Below are positions 37,501-45,593 of a stretch of 64,000 nt of DNA, one piece after another. Below the pieces are notes generated by a model, which saw only the letters and a list, made by a program, of their open reading frames with translations, was not told where the DNA came from and searched no databases. The position numbers and the translations under genes are program-made. Within the stretch, counting starts at the first letter, position 1. Every line of letters begins with the position of its first letter. This DNA is from Cellulophaga sp. HaHa_2_95 (lineage in GTDB: Bacteria > Bacteroidota > Bacteroidia > Flavobacteriales > Flavobacteriaceae): contig NZ_CP058988.1 of the NCBI RefSeq assembly GCF_019278565.1, forward strand, positions 3,224,001 to 3,288,000. Reading direction: 5' to 3'.

Positions 37501-39306
37501 TGCCGCAAAACCTTTATCCTCTTTGCCCATAAGATTTACTTTTAAATCAAAAGCTAGGCTTGCTTCTAATTCATCTGCCGAGAAAACAATAGCTGCTATA
37601 GAAACAGGGAAATTGGCAAGCTTTACCTCATCTTTATACCCCAAATAATCTACTGTTAAAATTGGAGCTTCTGTTTGTAGCACAAGATTTTGGAACTCAA
37701 TGCCTTTAAAATCTACAGCGCTAGACTTTTTGGTTGTAGCACGCTTCTTCTCCAAACTTTTTTTATGACTTGCAGAAATTGCCATGCGTCCATGGAGTAC
37801 CGCTTTAGGCATAAAACTGTCATCAACTACCTTCATTTCTATAAAAGAATCTGGCTGTAATTGTGCTTTGGCCTGCCACACATCAATATTTAAAGCTTCT
37901 ATCGTAGTTACACGTACCAAATATTCTTCTTCGCTAATAAGACCTTTATAAGAAATCCCTTTATTCTTGCTTTTATCTTTCGCCGTTTTTTTGGATGTCT
38001 TCTTGGTTGTTTCTTTTGATTCAGATAGAGGTAATAGAATTCGTCCATCAAAAGAAGCATTGGTAATTCTATTTGTGGTTATTTCTAAAACGATATGATC
38101 TACAGAATACGCCCAAGCTTTCTTATCATTTGTTCTTCCGCTTTCTATGGAAATAATATCTTTTGCAGAAAACACTCCAGATACTCCGTTGTTATCAATA
38201 ATCATATTTTTTGCACCAAAACTTACCCGATCTTGCTTGGCAATACTCTCTGTAGTCTTAAATGTTTTGGGTAATGAAACTTCTAAAGATTTTACATACA
38301 CACCACGCCAGGTATTTGCGTTAGGGAGTAATAAGCCTTTGTCATGATAATGTTGTGGAAAGGCAATATCGGGGGTTCTAAGATCGCTAAAATCTAGTTC
38401 GGCTTTGCTTAAGTTAAACACGAATTTATTGGGATGTTTCGCCAATACAAAAGGTTGCAGGTCTATAGAGGTTATAATATCATTCCACCCAGAAGCAACG
38501 ATAGAAAATTTCCCCGTAACCCTATTGGGTAGCTTCTCCGTAGTATTATCTAAGCGTTTAACCGTTTTTGTTTCTGGTAATAATTTTCCTTTTTTAGTAA
38601 CCGGTAAAATCAAATTTCTAGAAAACTGAACCTCAGCCGTAAGTCCCATTTCTTTCACTCCGCTGCAATCTATAGTTACATAGCTAAGATTTTCCGTCAC
38701 GCCCTTTTTATAATCAAAGCCACCCTTTAGTTCTAACAACCAATTTCCTGCATTGAACGGAATTTGAACATCACCTAGTAAAACTAAATTCCCATTACCA
38801 AAAAGACCTCCATCATGAGATAACTTTATAGTATTGGCAGCGAAAAAAATTTCTAAAGGAATACCTCTTTCATCTGTTTGTGGTAGTACTGCTCTAACAA
38901 AAACAGTTAGTTCGGTATAGTCTTTCTGTATGGTCGCTTTTGCAATTCCTATTGCATATTCTACGTCGTTGACCCTACTTTTAATACCTACCGGTAATGA
39001 CACAATAGTAGTGCTAGAAATAATATTTACCCAAGCATTTTTGTTTTCTATTTCTTTTAATACCGTTTCTGCCTGTGCCCTATCATTTTTTATCGTGGAA
39101 GGAACAGGAAATTCCTTTTTAATATTCTGATACGAAAAAATATTATTTATGTTTAGTATAGTTTCTAAGGCTACTGTATTTTGCTTTGGTAGGGTATCTC
39201 CAAGCACAAAATTTACTGGCGCATGTGGCTTTCCAAAACTAGCGAGTGGAAAAATGCATAAGATGGCTAACAAAAAAATAGATTTGGGTCTTTTTTTGTA
39301 CTTCAT
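34576..39306 (-). CDS. giant exported protein of unknown family (1576 aa)
   Basis: The first and largest gene of the minus-strand block. The signal peptide covers residues 1-25 (LCIFPLASFGK). The chain is almost all beta, with long runs of Gly-rich strands between about residues 550 and 1150 (for example AGGAFYKMT, MVFGGIPDENAISIGAGFEIEFN), a PPPPP hinge near residue 930, and a C-terminal part with Ig-like strands (DLTPRDGETKADVFATPQVAFNMEVE). A Lys-rich insert (KETTKKTSKKTAKDKSK) lies near residue 430. No T9SS sorting domain and no known domain are recognised. It may be a large periplasmic or barrel-like scaffold for the proteins encoded downstream. Confidence 0.65.
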   Translation of the reverse strand: MKYKKRPKSIFLLAILCIFPLASFGKPHAPVNFVLGDTLPKQNTVALETILNINNIFSYQNIKKEFPVPSTIKNDRAQAETVLKEIENKNAWVNIISSTTIVSLPVGIKSRVNDVEYAIGIAKATIQKDYTELTVFVRAVLPQTDERGIPLEIFFAANTIKLSHDGGLFGNGNLVLLGDVQIPFNAGNWLLELKGGFDYKKGVTENLSYVTIDCSGVKEMGLTAEVQFSRNLILPVTKKGKLLPETKTVKRLDNTTEKLPNRVTGKFSIVASGWNDIITSIDLQPFVLAKHPNKFVFNLSKAELDFSDLRTPDIAFPQHYHDKGLLLPNANTWRGVYVKSLEVSLPKTFKTTESIAKQDRVSFGAKNMIIDNNGVSGVFSAKDIISIESGRTNDKKAWAYSVDHIVLEITTNRITNASFDGRILLPLSESKETTKKTSKKTAKDKSKNKGISYKGLISEEEYLVRVTTIEALNIDVWQAKAQLQPDSFIEMKVVDDSFMPKAVLHGRMAISASHKKSLEKKRATTKKSSAVDFKGIEFQNLVLQTEAPILTVDYLGYKDEVKLANFPVSIAAIVFSADELEASLAFDLKVNLMGKEDKGFAADAKLAITAKYSEEQYVQQWNYDGLDLSEIDIDANLGAVQIKGGLALMIDDPIYGNGFSGDIEGTFSAFGPITCKAIFGKKEFNYWFVDAAVHGLKLQAGPVQLSGFAGGAFYKMTRKANGDPNFSPSGLSYIPNKEASLGMKAMVFGGIPDENAISIGAGFEIEFNTMGGVNRLGFYGEAQMMKAFNFPNPVAKLSDKLNKMADTKVVNGVMDSRLGKTFLEKADTEYETEIVGEAGITAKMGMEYDFINKSFHATMDLYVNVEGELLKGQSSGGRAGWGVFHSSEGEWYVHMGTPSDRLGLKLGVGKLSAKARSYFMLGNNIPESPPPPPIVAEILGVDAETLQYTRDENALRGGKGFAFGSDFSVSTGNMEFLMFYASFNAGLGFDIMLKDFGEAKCVNTGDQVGINGWYANGQAHAYLQGELGINVNLFSVKKRIPIINAAAAVLLQTKAPNPVWMRGYVGGHYDLLGGLVKGEFNFKVTIGEECEFENSAPLGGLKIISDLTPRDGETKADVFATPQVAFNMEVEKALTIPEVDGDHIYKITLEGFKIADENNTLISGALEWGENNSTLTFVPVDILPPATKLKVSVTVGFKERINGVYQVVMIDGVPAIETEERSFITGEAPAYIPLKNIVYSYPVIDQRYYYPKEYAKGYIQLKQGQDYLFDNTQWKSELALTDEQGTAVKTSFSYHTGSNTLNYALPILDNSAAYTLSIFSTPKTSKEATVTGTSQKDTALGNQNTVVITENQAQSVSKEGVIERIGYNFKSSAYNTFAKKIQAIKVANYAWGKIANDVVYLYNTIDHHEAFETAELVGTVYTGHQPMVVAESDLRDSYFTKDINPILYQKYSSGAYKIERPEAPYGLPPKKALPLFSNYVTSISYGVDKGWTRTHFPYRYNLPELYKLDYVTTKTKVLNAFVNGKISRHAPEASILDTAYKFMPKGTYRIKIQYILPGNRLGSSATVNFKNPLNLE

Positions 39307-39556
39307 AAGTAAGGATTAACTAATAATGTTTAAATAGGATTGGATGTGATTCACCTCCTACAGAGTGACGAACATTTTTTCTAAGCAGTGATTACGATGA
39401 CTACTATTTTATAAAGTGCTATAGAGTAACAGGAACAAAAGCATGCAAAAAATAGCTTCTAACTTGTCTAAATTGGGTAGTTCCATCTGTACTTGTTTTT
39501 AAAATTATCTGATTAAAACTAGCGACAAAAAAAGCGCTTACCTAATATCTGTGGTA

Positions 39557-39722
39557 GACAAAGTATGGACACGATGTAACCGTTTCCGCCTAGCTCCATA
39601 AAAATTTAAAAAAAACAAAAAGAACACAATAAGACTTTAACACCAACAAAAACAAAGACTTACAAGACCTAAACTGTTTTAAAAAAAGCTTTTTTATCAG
39701 GACAAAGCATGGACAGGTGTAA
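39557..39722. repeat. pair of 22-23-nt direct repeats (GACAAAG...TGTAA)
   Basis: GACAAAGTATGGACACGATG at 39557-39576 recurs as GACAAAGCATGGACAGGTG at 39701-39719; both copies continue with TAA. Over 23 positions there are three substitutions or gaps. The copies start 144 bp apart and are candidate regulator-binding sites for one of the divergent gene blocks. Confidence 0.55.
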
Positions 39723-39822
39723 AAAAAAATAATTTCGAAATATGAAAACTAAAAGTCATCATTTCGCATTTTCTAGTAAATTAAATTCTTGAAAATGTAA
39801 TTTTGAAAGCAATTAAATAGGT

Positions 39823-39858
39823 TAAAATAGGGTACTAAATTGCTAAAATAGTGTACTA
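39823..39858. promoter_or_regulatory. twin operator-like repeats TAAAATAGkGTACTA
   Basis: TAAAATAGGGTACTA (39823-39837) and TAAAATAGTGTACTA (39844-39858) differ at one base and are exactly 21 bp apart, two helical turns, so a protein dimer could bind both on one face. They end 20 bp before a -7-like box, TACCTTTA at 39879-39886. This is a strong operator or activator-site candidate; the regulator is unknown. Confidence 0.6.
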
Positions 39859-40504
39859 TAGTATATATGCATAATACTTACCTTTATTCTAAAATCCCCA
39901 AAGATTTATTTATCAACTTAATTACAATAAAATGAGAACACTACTACTTAAAACCTACTCTCGTGCAACAAGCGAGATTAAAACTTGTTATTCTTTAATT
40001 TTTTATCAGCTAAAAATCTTTTCACCTCAAAGCATTTGCTAAAAGTTGTGTTTTACTAAGAAAATTTAAGCGTATGTAATACCGCTTACTGTGCTGTACG
40101 TATTAAAATTTAAATACGTACACCGTGCACGTTGAGCCTATTGTTGCCTTAGCAAATCATGACAGAAGTGATGTAACCGTATACCCTACTCTAAAATTTA
40201 GTAGGTGCACTAAGACTTCTTATCATTTTCACAACGCTATAAGCATTCCCGCTATTTTTCAATAAAACGAACTTTTATTTCTGCATAAAAAGATAATGAG
40301 CCTTATAGCTATATACATCAATTTTTAATTGAACTGTACAGGCATTAGAACGTTTCTCTTACCCCATTCGTAAAGGAGGTAATTTGAGGAACAGGATAGG
40401 TATGTCTATAGGTCAAATGTTAAAAATTCAAAGCCTCAAACTTTTTTTAATTGCCATAAGCCACTCATTACATTCAATTAATTAATAATTAAAACGTATC
40501 ACCT

Positions 40505-43474
40505 ATGAAAACAATTACACCTTACCTACTTATGGCATTTATGTTTTTAAGTGTCCATTTAAAAGCACAAACGCTAGACGGAGAGCTCAAAAGATGGCAC
40601 AAAGTATCTTTAACTTTTAATGGTCCAAATACCAATGAAACTGCCGCTCCCAATCCGTTTTCTGATTATAGATTAGAAGTAATTTTTACGCATACTGCTA
40701 GTAACAAATCGTATACCGTTCCTGGGTATTTTGCTGCTTGTGGCGATGCAGAGAATACAGGATGTGATTCTGGAAACAAATGGAGAGTACATTTTGCTCC
40801 AGACCATACAGGCGCATGGACCTGGAAAGCCACCTTTACCTCTGGAACTAATGTTGCCATAAATGGCGGTGGTTCTAGTGGCGGATTTATGGATGGAACT
40901 AACGGAACCTTCGCCATTGCAGAATCTAATAAGTCTGGAAGAGATTTCAGAAGTAAAGATCTTGGAAGGTTAACCTATGTTGGAGAACATTATTTAAAGC
41001 ATATAGGAAGTGATCCTGAGAATCCAAACGGACCTTGGTTTTTGAAAGTTGGAGCAGATTCTCCTGAAAATCGCTTTCATTATGTAGACTTTGATGGTAC
41101 TCCAGGAAATACGGCCGGAGGAAACAAAAGCAAAACTTGGGCAGCACATACACAAGATTATGTGGCTACCGATGCCAGCGCCTACACTTGGAGCGGTGGA
41201 AAAGGAAAAGGTATGCTAGGATCTATTAACTACCTATCTGGTCAAGGCGCCAACGTAATGTCATTCTTAACCTGGGCCGCTGGTGGTGATGACGGCGCAG
41301 TGTTTCCGCATATCCTAAAAGGTACCGATCAGGATTATTCCAATACGGGAAAAGCAGGTCAATGGGATAAATTACATAAAGACCGTTTTGATGTTTCTAA
41401 GCTAGCGCAATGGGAAAAAGTTATGGAGTATGCCGATAAAAAAGGGATGTACTTACATTTTAAAACCATGGAAACAGAGAATTGCGAGAAAATGGATGGC
41501 CATACTTTTGGGAGAGAAAGAAAATTGTACTACCGAGAGTTAATTGCAAGATTCGGACATCACCTAGCATTAAACTGGAACCTGTCTGAAGAATCTACGA
41601 TCAAAGATGATGTCGTAAAATCTACCGTAAACTACATTCAAAATCTAGATCCTTACCAACATCATGTAGTGCTACATACCTATCCAGGGCAACAAGATCA
41701 AAGATATAATCCGTTATTAGGGAGTAAATCTAATCTGACTGGTGCCTCCGTACAAACAAGTCAGAATAATGTACATAATGACGTGCGTAGATGGGTAGAA
41801 AACTCTAAAAATGCCGGTAGAAAATGGGTGGTTGCTAACGATGAGCAAGGTAGTGCATCAGAAGGGATCATGGTTTCTGATAAACAAGTTAGAGAAAAAG
41901 TACTTTGGGCAACCTTACTTGCTGGTGGTGCTGGTGTAGAATATTACAGTGGCTATACTGCTGATGATGGGGATCTTAATGGACAAGATCATAGAAAAAG
42001 AGGCCTAAAATATAAAGAAGGTAGTTATGCGCTATCTTTCTTTACGGCCAATTTACTTCCTACCCTTACTGATATGGTTTCATCGGATGCCGTTACGGCC
42101 GATAGCAATGATTATGTGTTTGCCGCAGAAGGTAAAACTTATGCTATTTACAGACCCAATGGAGGGAGTACGGGTTTAAGCTTACCTGCAGGGAATGCCA
42201 AATATGACCTACAATGGTTTAATCCAAGAGCTGGGGGTAATCTTACCGCCAAAAATACATTAGGAACAAATTTAGTAGCACCAGACAACAATGACTGGGT
42301 GGCCTTAATTACAAGTAAAGATAGTGATGGTAATGCGGGTGGTTGTGATACGACGCTTACCGCAAGCTTATCTCATGATGCCTATTTACAAGGAACTACG
42401 AGATATAACACTAACGAGTTAAGAGTAGAAAGTGGAAAAAGAATATCTTACCTGCAGTTTACAGTACCAGCAACCACTGAAAATGTGACGAGTGCTAAAT
42501 TAGCGTTAACCGTTTCTAGTGATGGTGGTAATGGTTTAATCGAAATTTATAAAGGAAGTACAAATACTTGGACCGAAGGGAATTTATCTGCAACCAATAA
42601 ACCAGGGGAACAAACTAAATTAGGTTCTCTAAATACCACCTATAGTGTCGGCAGCACTTACAACTGGATATTATCTGGCGTTACTCCTGGAGAAACCATT
42701 TCTCTTATCGTAAAACAAATAGACGGCAATGATGTCTCTTTTTCATCCAAAGAAGGTTCTTCTGCTCCAAAACTAATTTTAGAATTGGCATGTGATGATA
42801 CAGGTAATACCATTGATACGTTTATTGCTATTCCCGGAGTTTTAGAGGCGGAAGCATTTGCAACACAATCTGGTATTGAATTAGAAAATACAACCGACAC
42901 CGATGGAGGTAAAAACATTGGCTACATCCAAAATGGAGATGCGACTACTTACTTACTTAATATAGCTGAAACAGGAATGTATCAAGTGGAAGCTAGAGTA
43001 GCGACGAATACTTCTGGAGGAACAATTTCATTAGTTTCTGAAAGCACAGCTTTAGGACAACTAGCGGTTGCAAATACTGGCGGATGGCAGACTTGGAAAA
43101 CAGTGACGACTACGGTGAACTTAACTGCAGGAGAACAAACCCTAACCTTAAATTTCACTGGAGGCACTGGGTTTCTATTCAATGTAAATAAATTAAATTT
43201 TGTAAAGCAAGATACTGCAGCAAGTATGCTTGTAGCTCCTGCTACAAGCATTAAAACAACACTTGTAGCCTACCCTAATCCTGCACAAAACTATATTACC
43301 CTTTCTGGTATTATCAACGGGAACCAGCTTATCGTATATGATTTTTCTGGGAATATAGTACTGCAAAAAACGGCACTGAGCACAGAAGAAACTTTGGATG
43401 TTTCTAGTCTAAGGAAAGGAACCTACATAATTTCTATTGAAGGCACACAGAGCTTACAATTTATCAAACAATAA
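40505..43474 (+). CDS. DUF5060-type glycosidase with CBM96-like, CBM6 and T9SS domains
   Basis: A 989-residue secreted enzyme. Signal peptide 1-22 (HLKAQ). A DUF5060 beta-sandwich (about 28-125) leads into a TIM-barrel glycosidase domain (about 140-510). Likely acid/base and nucleophile are Glu362/363 in WNLSEE and Glu447 in NDEQG; these are inferred from position. After a linker come a CBM96-like module (about 615-760; DAYLQGTTRYNTNELRVE), a CBM6 (about 775-895; LEAEAF, ending NVNKLNF) and a type A T9SS sorting domain (last 70 residues, YPNPAQNYI). It is the first of three T9SS-secreted enzymes in a row. The target is probably a marine polysaccharide; the exact linkage is unknown. Confidence 0.8.
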   Translation: MKTITPYLLMAFMFLSVHLKAQTLDGELKRWHKVSLTFNGPNTNETAAPNPFSDYRLEVIFTHTASNKSYTVPGYFAACGDAENTGCDSGNKWRVHFAPDHTGAWTWKATFTSGTNVAINGGGSSGGFMDGTNGTFAIAESNKSGRDFRSKDLGRLTYVGEHYLKHIGSDPENPNGPWFLKVGADSPENRFHYVDFDGTPGNTAGGNKSKTWAAHTQDYVATDASAYTWSGGKGKGMLGSINYLSGQGANVMSFLTWAAGGDDGAVFPHILKGTDQDYSNTGKAGQWDKLHKDRFDVSKLAQWEKVMEYADKKGMYLHFKTMETENCEKMDGHTFGRERKLYYRELIARFGHHLALNWNLSEESTIKDDVVKSTVNYIQNLDPYQHHVVLHTYPGQQDQRYNPLLGSKSNLTGASVQTSQNNVHNDVRRWVENSKNAGRKWVVANDEQGSASEGIMVSDKQVREKVLWATLLAGGAGVEYYSGYTADDGDLNGQDHRKRGLKYKEGSYALSFFTANLLPTLTDMVSSDAVTADSNDYVFAAEGKTYAIYRPNGGSTGLSLPAGNAKYDLQWFNPRAGGNLTAKNTLGTNLVAPDNNDWVALITSKDSDGNAGGCDTTLTASLSHDAYLQGTTRYNTNELRVESGKRISYLQFTVPATTENVTSAKLALTVSSDGGNGLIEIYKGSTNTWTEGNLSATNKPGEQTKLGSLNTTYSVGSTYNWILSGVTPGETISLIVKQIDGNDVSFSSKEGSSAPKLILELACDDTGNTIDTFIAIPGVLEAEAFATQSGIELENTTDTDGGKNIGYIQNGDATTYLLNIAETGMYQVEARVATNTSGGTISLVSESTALGQLAVANTGGWQTWKTVTTTVNLTAGEQTLTLNFTGGTGFLFNVNKLNFVKQDTAASMLVAPATSIKTTLVAYPNPAQNYITLSGIINGNQLIVYDFSGNIVLQKTALSTEETLDVSSLRKGTYIISIEGTQSLQFIKQ

Positions 43475-43480
43475 AAGTTA

Positions 43481-43520
43481 AGAGCGATTTAGGGTAGCAC
43501 ATTCTAGATCGCTCTTTATT
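43481..43520 (+). terminator. terminator between glycosidase and beta-helix gene 1
   Basis: AGAGCGAT (43481-43488) pairs with ATCGCTCT (43508-43515) and is followed by TTTATTATT. The stem starts 6 bp after the glycosidase stop. It is moderately strong, so part of the transcription may read through. Confidence 0.65.
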
Positions 43521-43595
43521 ATTTAAACATGCTTATTTTAAATAACCCCATGAGCTAGAGCACAATCTTATTTGAAAAATGAACACTATTTAAAC

Positions 43596-45536
43596 ATGAG
43601 AAAAATGAAAAATTATGTATTTAAAAAACATGCCTATACGATGAGTAGTCTATGGTGCATCCTCTTTATGGGGTTTCAACTAAATGCCCAATTAAAAGTG
43701 GGTGATCCCGGGGTAACTTTCGACTCCGGAAAATATGATAGCCGCTACCCACAAATGAAAAAATGGCAAACAGCGGGTGTTAGAGGCGGAATTCCTTTTG
43801 TCAAAGATCTCAGAGTGGTAAAAACGCTGACCAGTGGAGCCAATAGTGATGCTATTAATAAAGCTATCGTTGATGCGTCTAAAGAAAGTGGACTAGTAGC
43901 TGTCTTATTAAAAAAAGGAACCTACACTATTGATAAGCGAATTGTGATGAAATCAAATGTCTCTTTAATTGGAGAGGATAGAAATAAAGTAAAGTGCATC
44001 GTAAAAATGACGGATGGTGATGCTTTCAGCTTCTATAAAGTGAGTAAAAGTGGTATCTACACCTTAACCATTGAAGGCAGTTGGGGTACACCAAAATACG
44101 ACTGGAATTATGGACTGGATGCCAATGATGAATTACCAAATAACGATAACATCTCTGTTAAAATAAGCACTTCAGAAGATTGTTGGTTAGATAAAGTGAC
44201 GATCTTGAATTGCGCCAAAGATCCTATACGAGTACCTGCAAACCATGTAACCTTAAGAGATTTAAAAGTAGAAGGAGCGCATAAAAAAGCTGGAGGAGCG
44301 CAGGGATATTTTTTTATTCAAGGAGCTTATAACTTAGTTACCGGTTGTGAAATCACGCATTTAAGACATATTTCTCTTCAAGGGGGTAATGTAGAATACA
44401 ATGTGGTGTATGACAATGATTTTAAACAAGAAGTAAGTTTTCATAGTGGAGACAAAGGCAATAATTTAATAGAAAACAATAGAATAACCTTGCCTTCTGA
44501 CATGCCTAACTCAAAAGCAGATACGCCTAATGCTGCCTATAACAATAGTAAGGAGCCTAATTACTTTGCTATTATGGGGCCTTGGTCTACACAACATCAA
44601 AACTCTAAATACCCTAATTTCATTTATAGAAATACTTGTTTAGAAAAAAACCATAACAATGCAACACCTTGGTCAGACCCTGCCTTATTATACAAAGGTC
44701 CTAAAGAGGTGAAACCAGCTAATCCTGCCACAAACTTTCCTGCTTTGGCAGCAAGTTTAAGCCCAAAAGGAGGTACTTTATATCCTATAAAATTAGGAGG
44801 AGCTACCGGAGGAAGTACAACGTGCACGGAGGCGTTAAACGTATCACCCACTGAAGATGCCTACCTTCAAGGAACTACACGTTATAATAGCAATCAGCTT
44901 CGAGTAGAAAACGGAAAACGATTGGTTTTCCTGAAATTTAAAATCCCTACTAATTTTAAAGCTAACGATGCTGCAACCCTAAACCTAACCGTATCTTCTG
45001 ATAACGGAAACGGTCGTATAGATATTTTTAAAGGAAAATCTACGAATTGGACAGAAGAGAACTTATCTAGCGGTAACAGACCCGTTCAAGGTGCTTTATT
45101 AGGAACTAAAACAGGCACCTATAATGTAGGGGCAAGCTACCAATGGAACCTATCGGGTATTACTGCAGGAGAAACCGTTACAATAATCGTTAGACAAGTT
45201 AGTGGTAATGATGTTTCTTTTTGGTCTAAAGAAGGTAGCAAGGCTCCTAAACTTACTTTATCCTGTAGTGCGCTCAATAGTACTGCCGCAAAAAGTATCA
45301 GCGAAGTTTCAATTGAACCATCCGTATTATTATTTCCTAATCCTGCACAAAACTATATAACCCTTACAGGTATTACTCATGGTGATATGATTATCGTATA
45401 TGATTTTTCTGGAAATAGTGTCCTGCAAGAAGTAGCGCAATATACCGAAGAAACCATAGATATCTCTAGTTTAAAAAAAGGAAATTATATTATTTCTATC
45501 GCAGGAAAAAACAATCAACAATTTATAAAAGAATAA
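43596..45536 (+). CDS. right-handed beta-helix polysaccharide enzyme with CBM96-like and T9SS domains
   Basis: About 646 residues from the ATG at 43596; a TTG 24 bp upstream is in frame but less likely. The signal peptide ends NAQ after a long positive n-region. Residues about 60-330 form a pectate-lyase-like beta-helix (LLKKGTYTIDKRIVMKSNVSLIGEDRNK; later HISLQGGNVEYNVVYDNDF, EVSFHSGDKGNNLIENNRI). The following YFAIMGPWSTQHQNSKYPNF and ATPWSDPALLYKGP blocks look conserved, but I cannot place them in a named GH or PL family. A CBM96-like module (about 410-560) and a T9SS type A domain end the protein; both closely match those of the gene before. Confidence 0.75.
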   Translation: MRKMKNYVFKKHAYTMSSLWCILFMGFQLNAQLKVGDPGVTFDSGKYDSRYPQMKKWQTAGVRGGIPFVKDLRVVKTLTSGANSDAINKAIVDASKESGLVAVLLKKGTYTIDKRIVMKSNVSLIGEDRNKVKCIVKMTDGDAFSFYKVSKSGIYTLTIEGSWGTPKYDWNYGLDANDELPNNDNISVKISTSEDCWLDKVTILNCAKDPIRVPANHVTLRDLKVEGAHKKAGGAQGYFFIQGAYNLVTGCEITHLRHISLQGGNVEYNVVYDNDFKQEVSFHSGDKGNNLIENNRITLPSDMPNSKADTPNAAYNNSKEPNYFAIMGPWSTQHQNSKYPNFIYRNTCLEKNHNNATPWSDPALLYKGPKEVKPANPATNFPALAASLSPKGGTLYPIKLGGATGGSTTCTEALNVSPTEDAYLQGTTRYNSNQLRVENGKRLVFLKFKIPTNFKANDAATLNLTVSSDNGNGRIDIFKGKSTNWTEENLSSGNRPVQGALLGTKTGTYNVGASYQWNLSGITAGETVTIIVRQVSGNDVSFWSKEGSKAPKLTLSCSALNSTAAKSISEVSIEPSVLLFPNPAQNYITLTGITHGDMIIVYDFSGNSVLQEVAQYTEETIDISSLKKGNYIISIAGKNNQQFIKE

Positions 45537-45545
45537 TTTATAACT

Positions 45546-45578
45546 AGGCCTAAGACAACAATGCTTAGGTCTCGTTTT
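45546..45578 (+). terminator. terminator after beta-helix gene 1
   Basis: AGGCCTAAG (45546-45554) pairs with CTTAGGTCT (45564-45572, one G-T pair) around a 9-nt loop; CGTTTTTAT follows. The in-frame ATG at 45561 lies in the loop and shares bases with the stem, which argues against its use as the next gene's start. Confidence 0.7.
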
Positions 45579-45593
45579 TATATAAAAACTACT

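Larger units (their letters stand above)
39307..40504. promoter_or_regulatory. 1.2-kb divergent regulatory region
   Basis: Between the giant-protein gene (minus) and the glycosidase gene (plus). No gene is supportable. It holds two near-identical 22-23-nt direct repeats starting GACAAAG (39557-39579 and 39701-39722), a related GATGTAACCG near 40170, and paired 15-nt direct repeats (39823-39858) just upstream of a -7-like TACCTTTA (39879-39886). If that box drives the glycosidase operon, the mRNA has a 5' leader of about 600 nt. A 36-codon ORF at 39932-40042 lies in this leader but has no support. Confidence 0.5.

Noticed and set aside
39932..40042. 36-codon ORF in the leader before the glycosidase gene
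   Set aside because: It could be a leader peptide downstream of the candidate promoter box, but it has no family, no ribosome site and no codon-use signal, so it is not called as a gene.
45561..45593. Upstream start for the third polysaccharide enzyme
   Set aside because: This ATG lies in the loop of the preceding gene's terminator; the ATG at 45594 gives a normal signal peptide.
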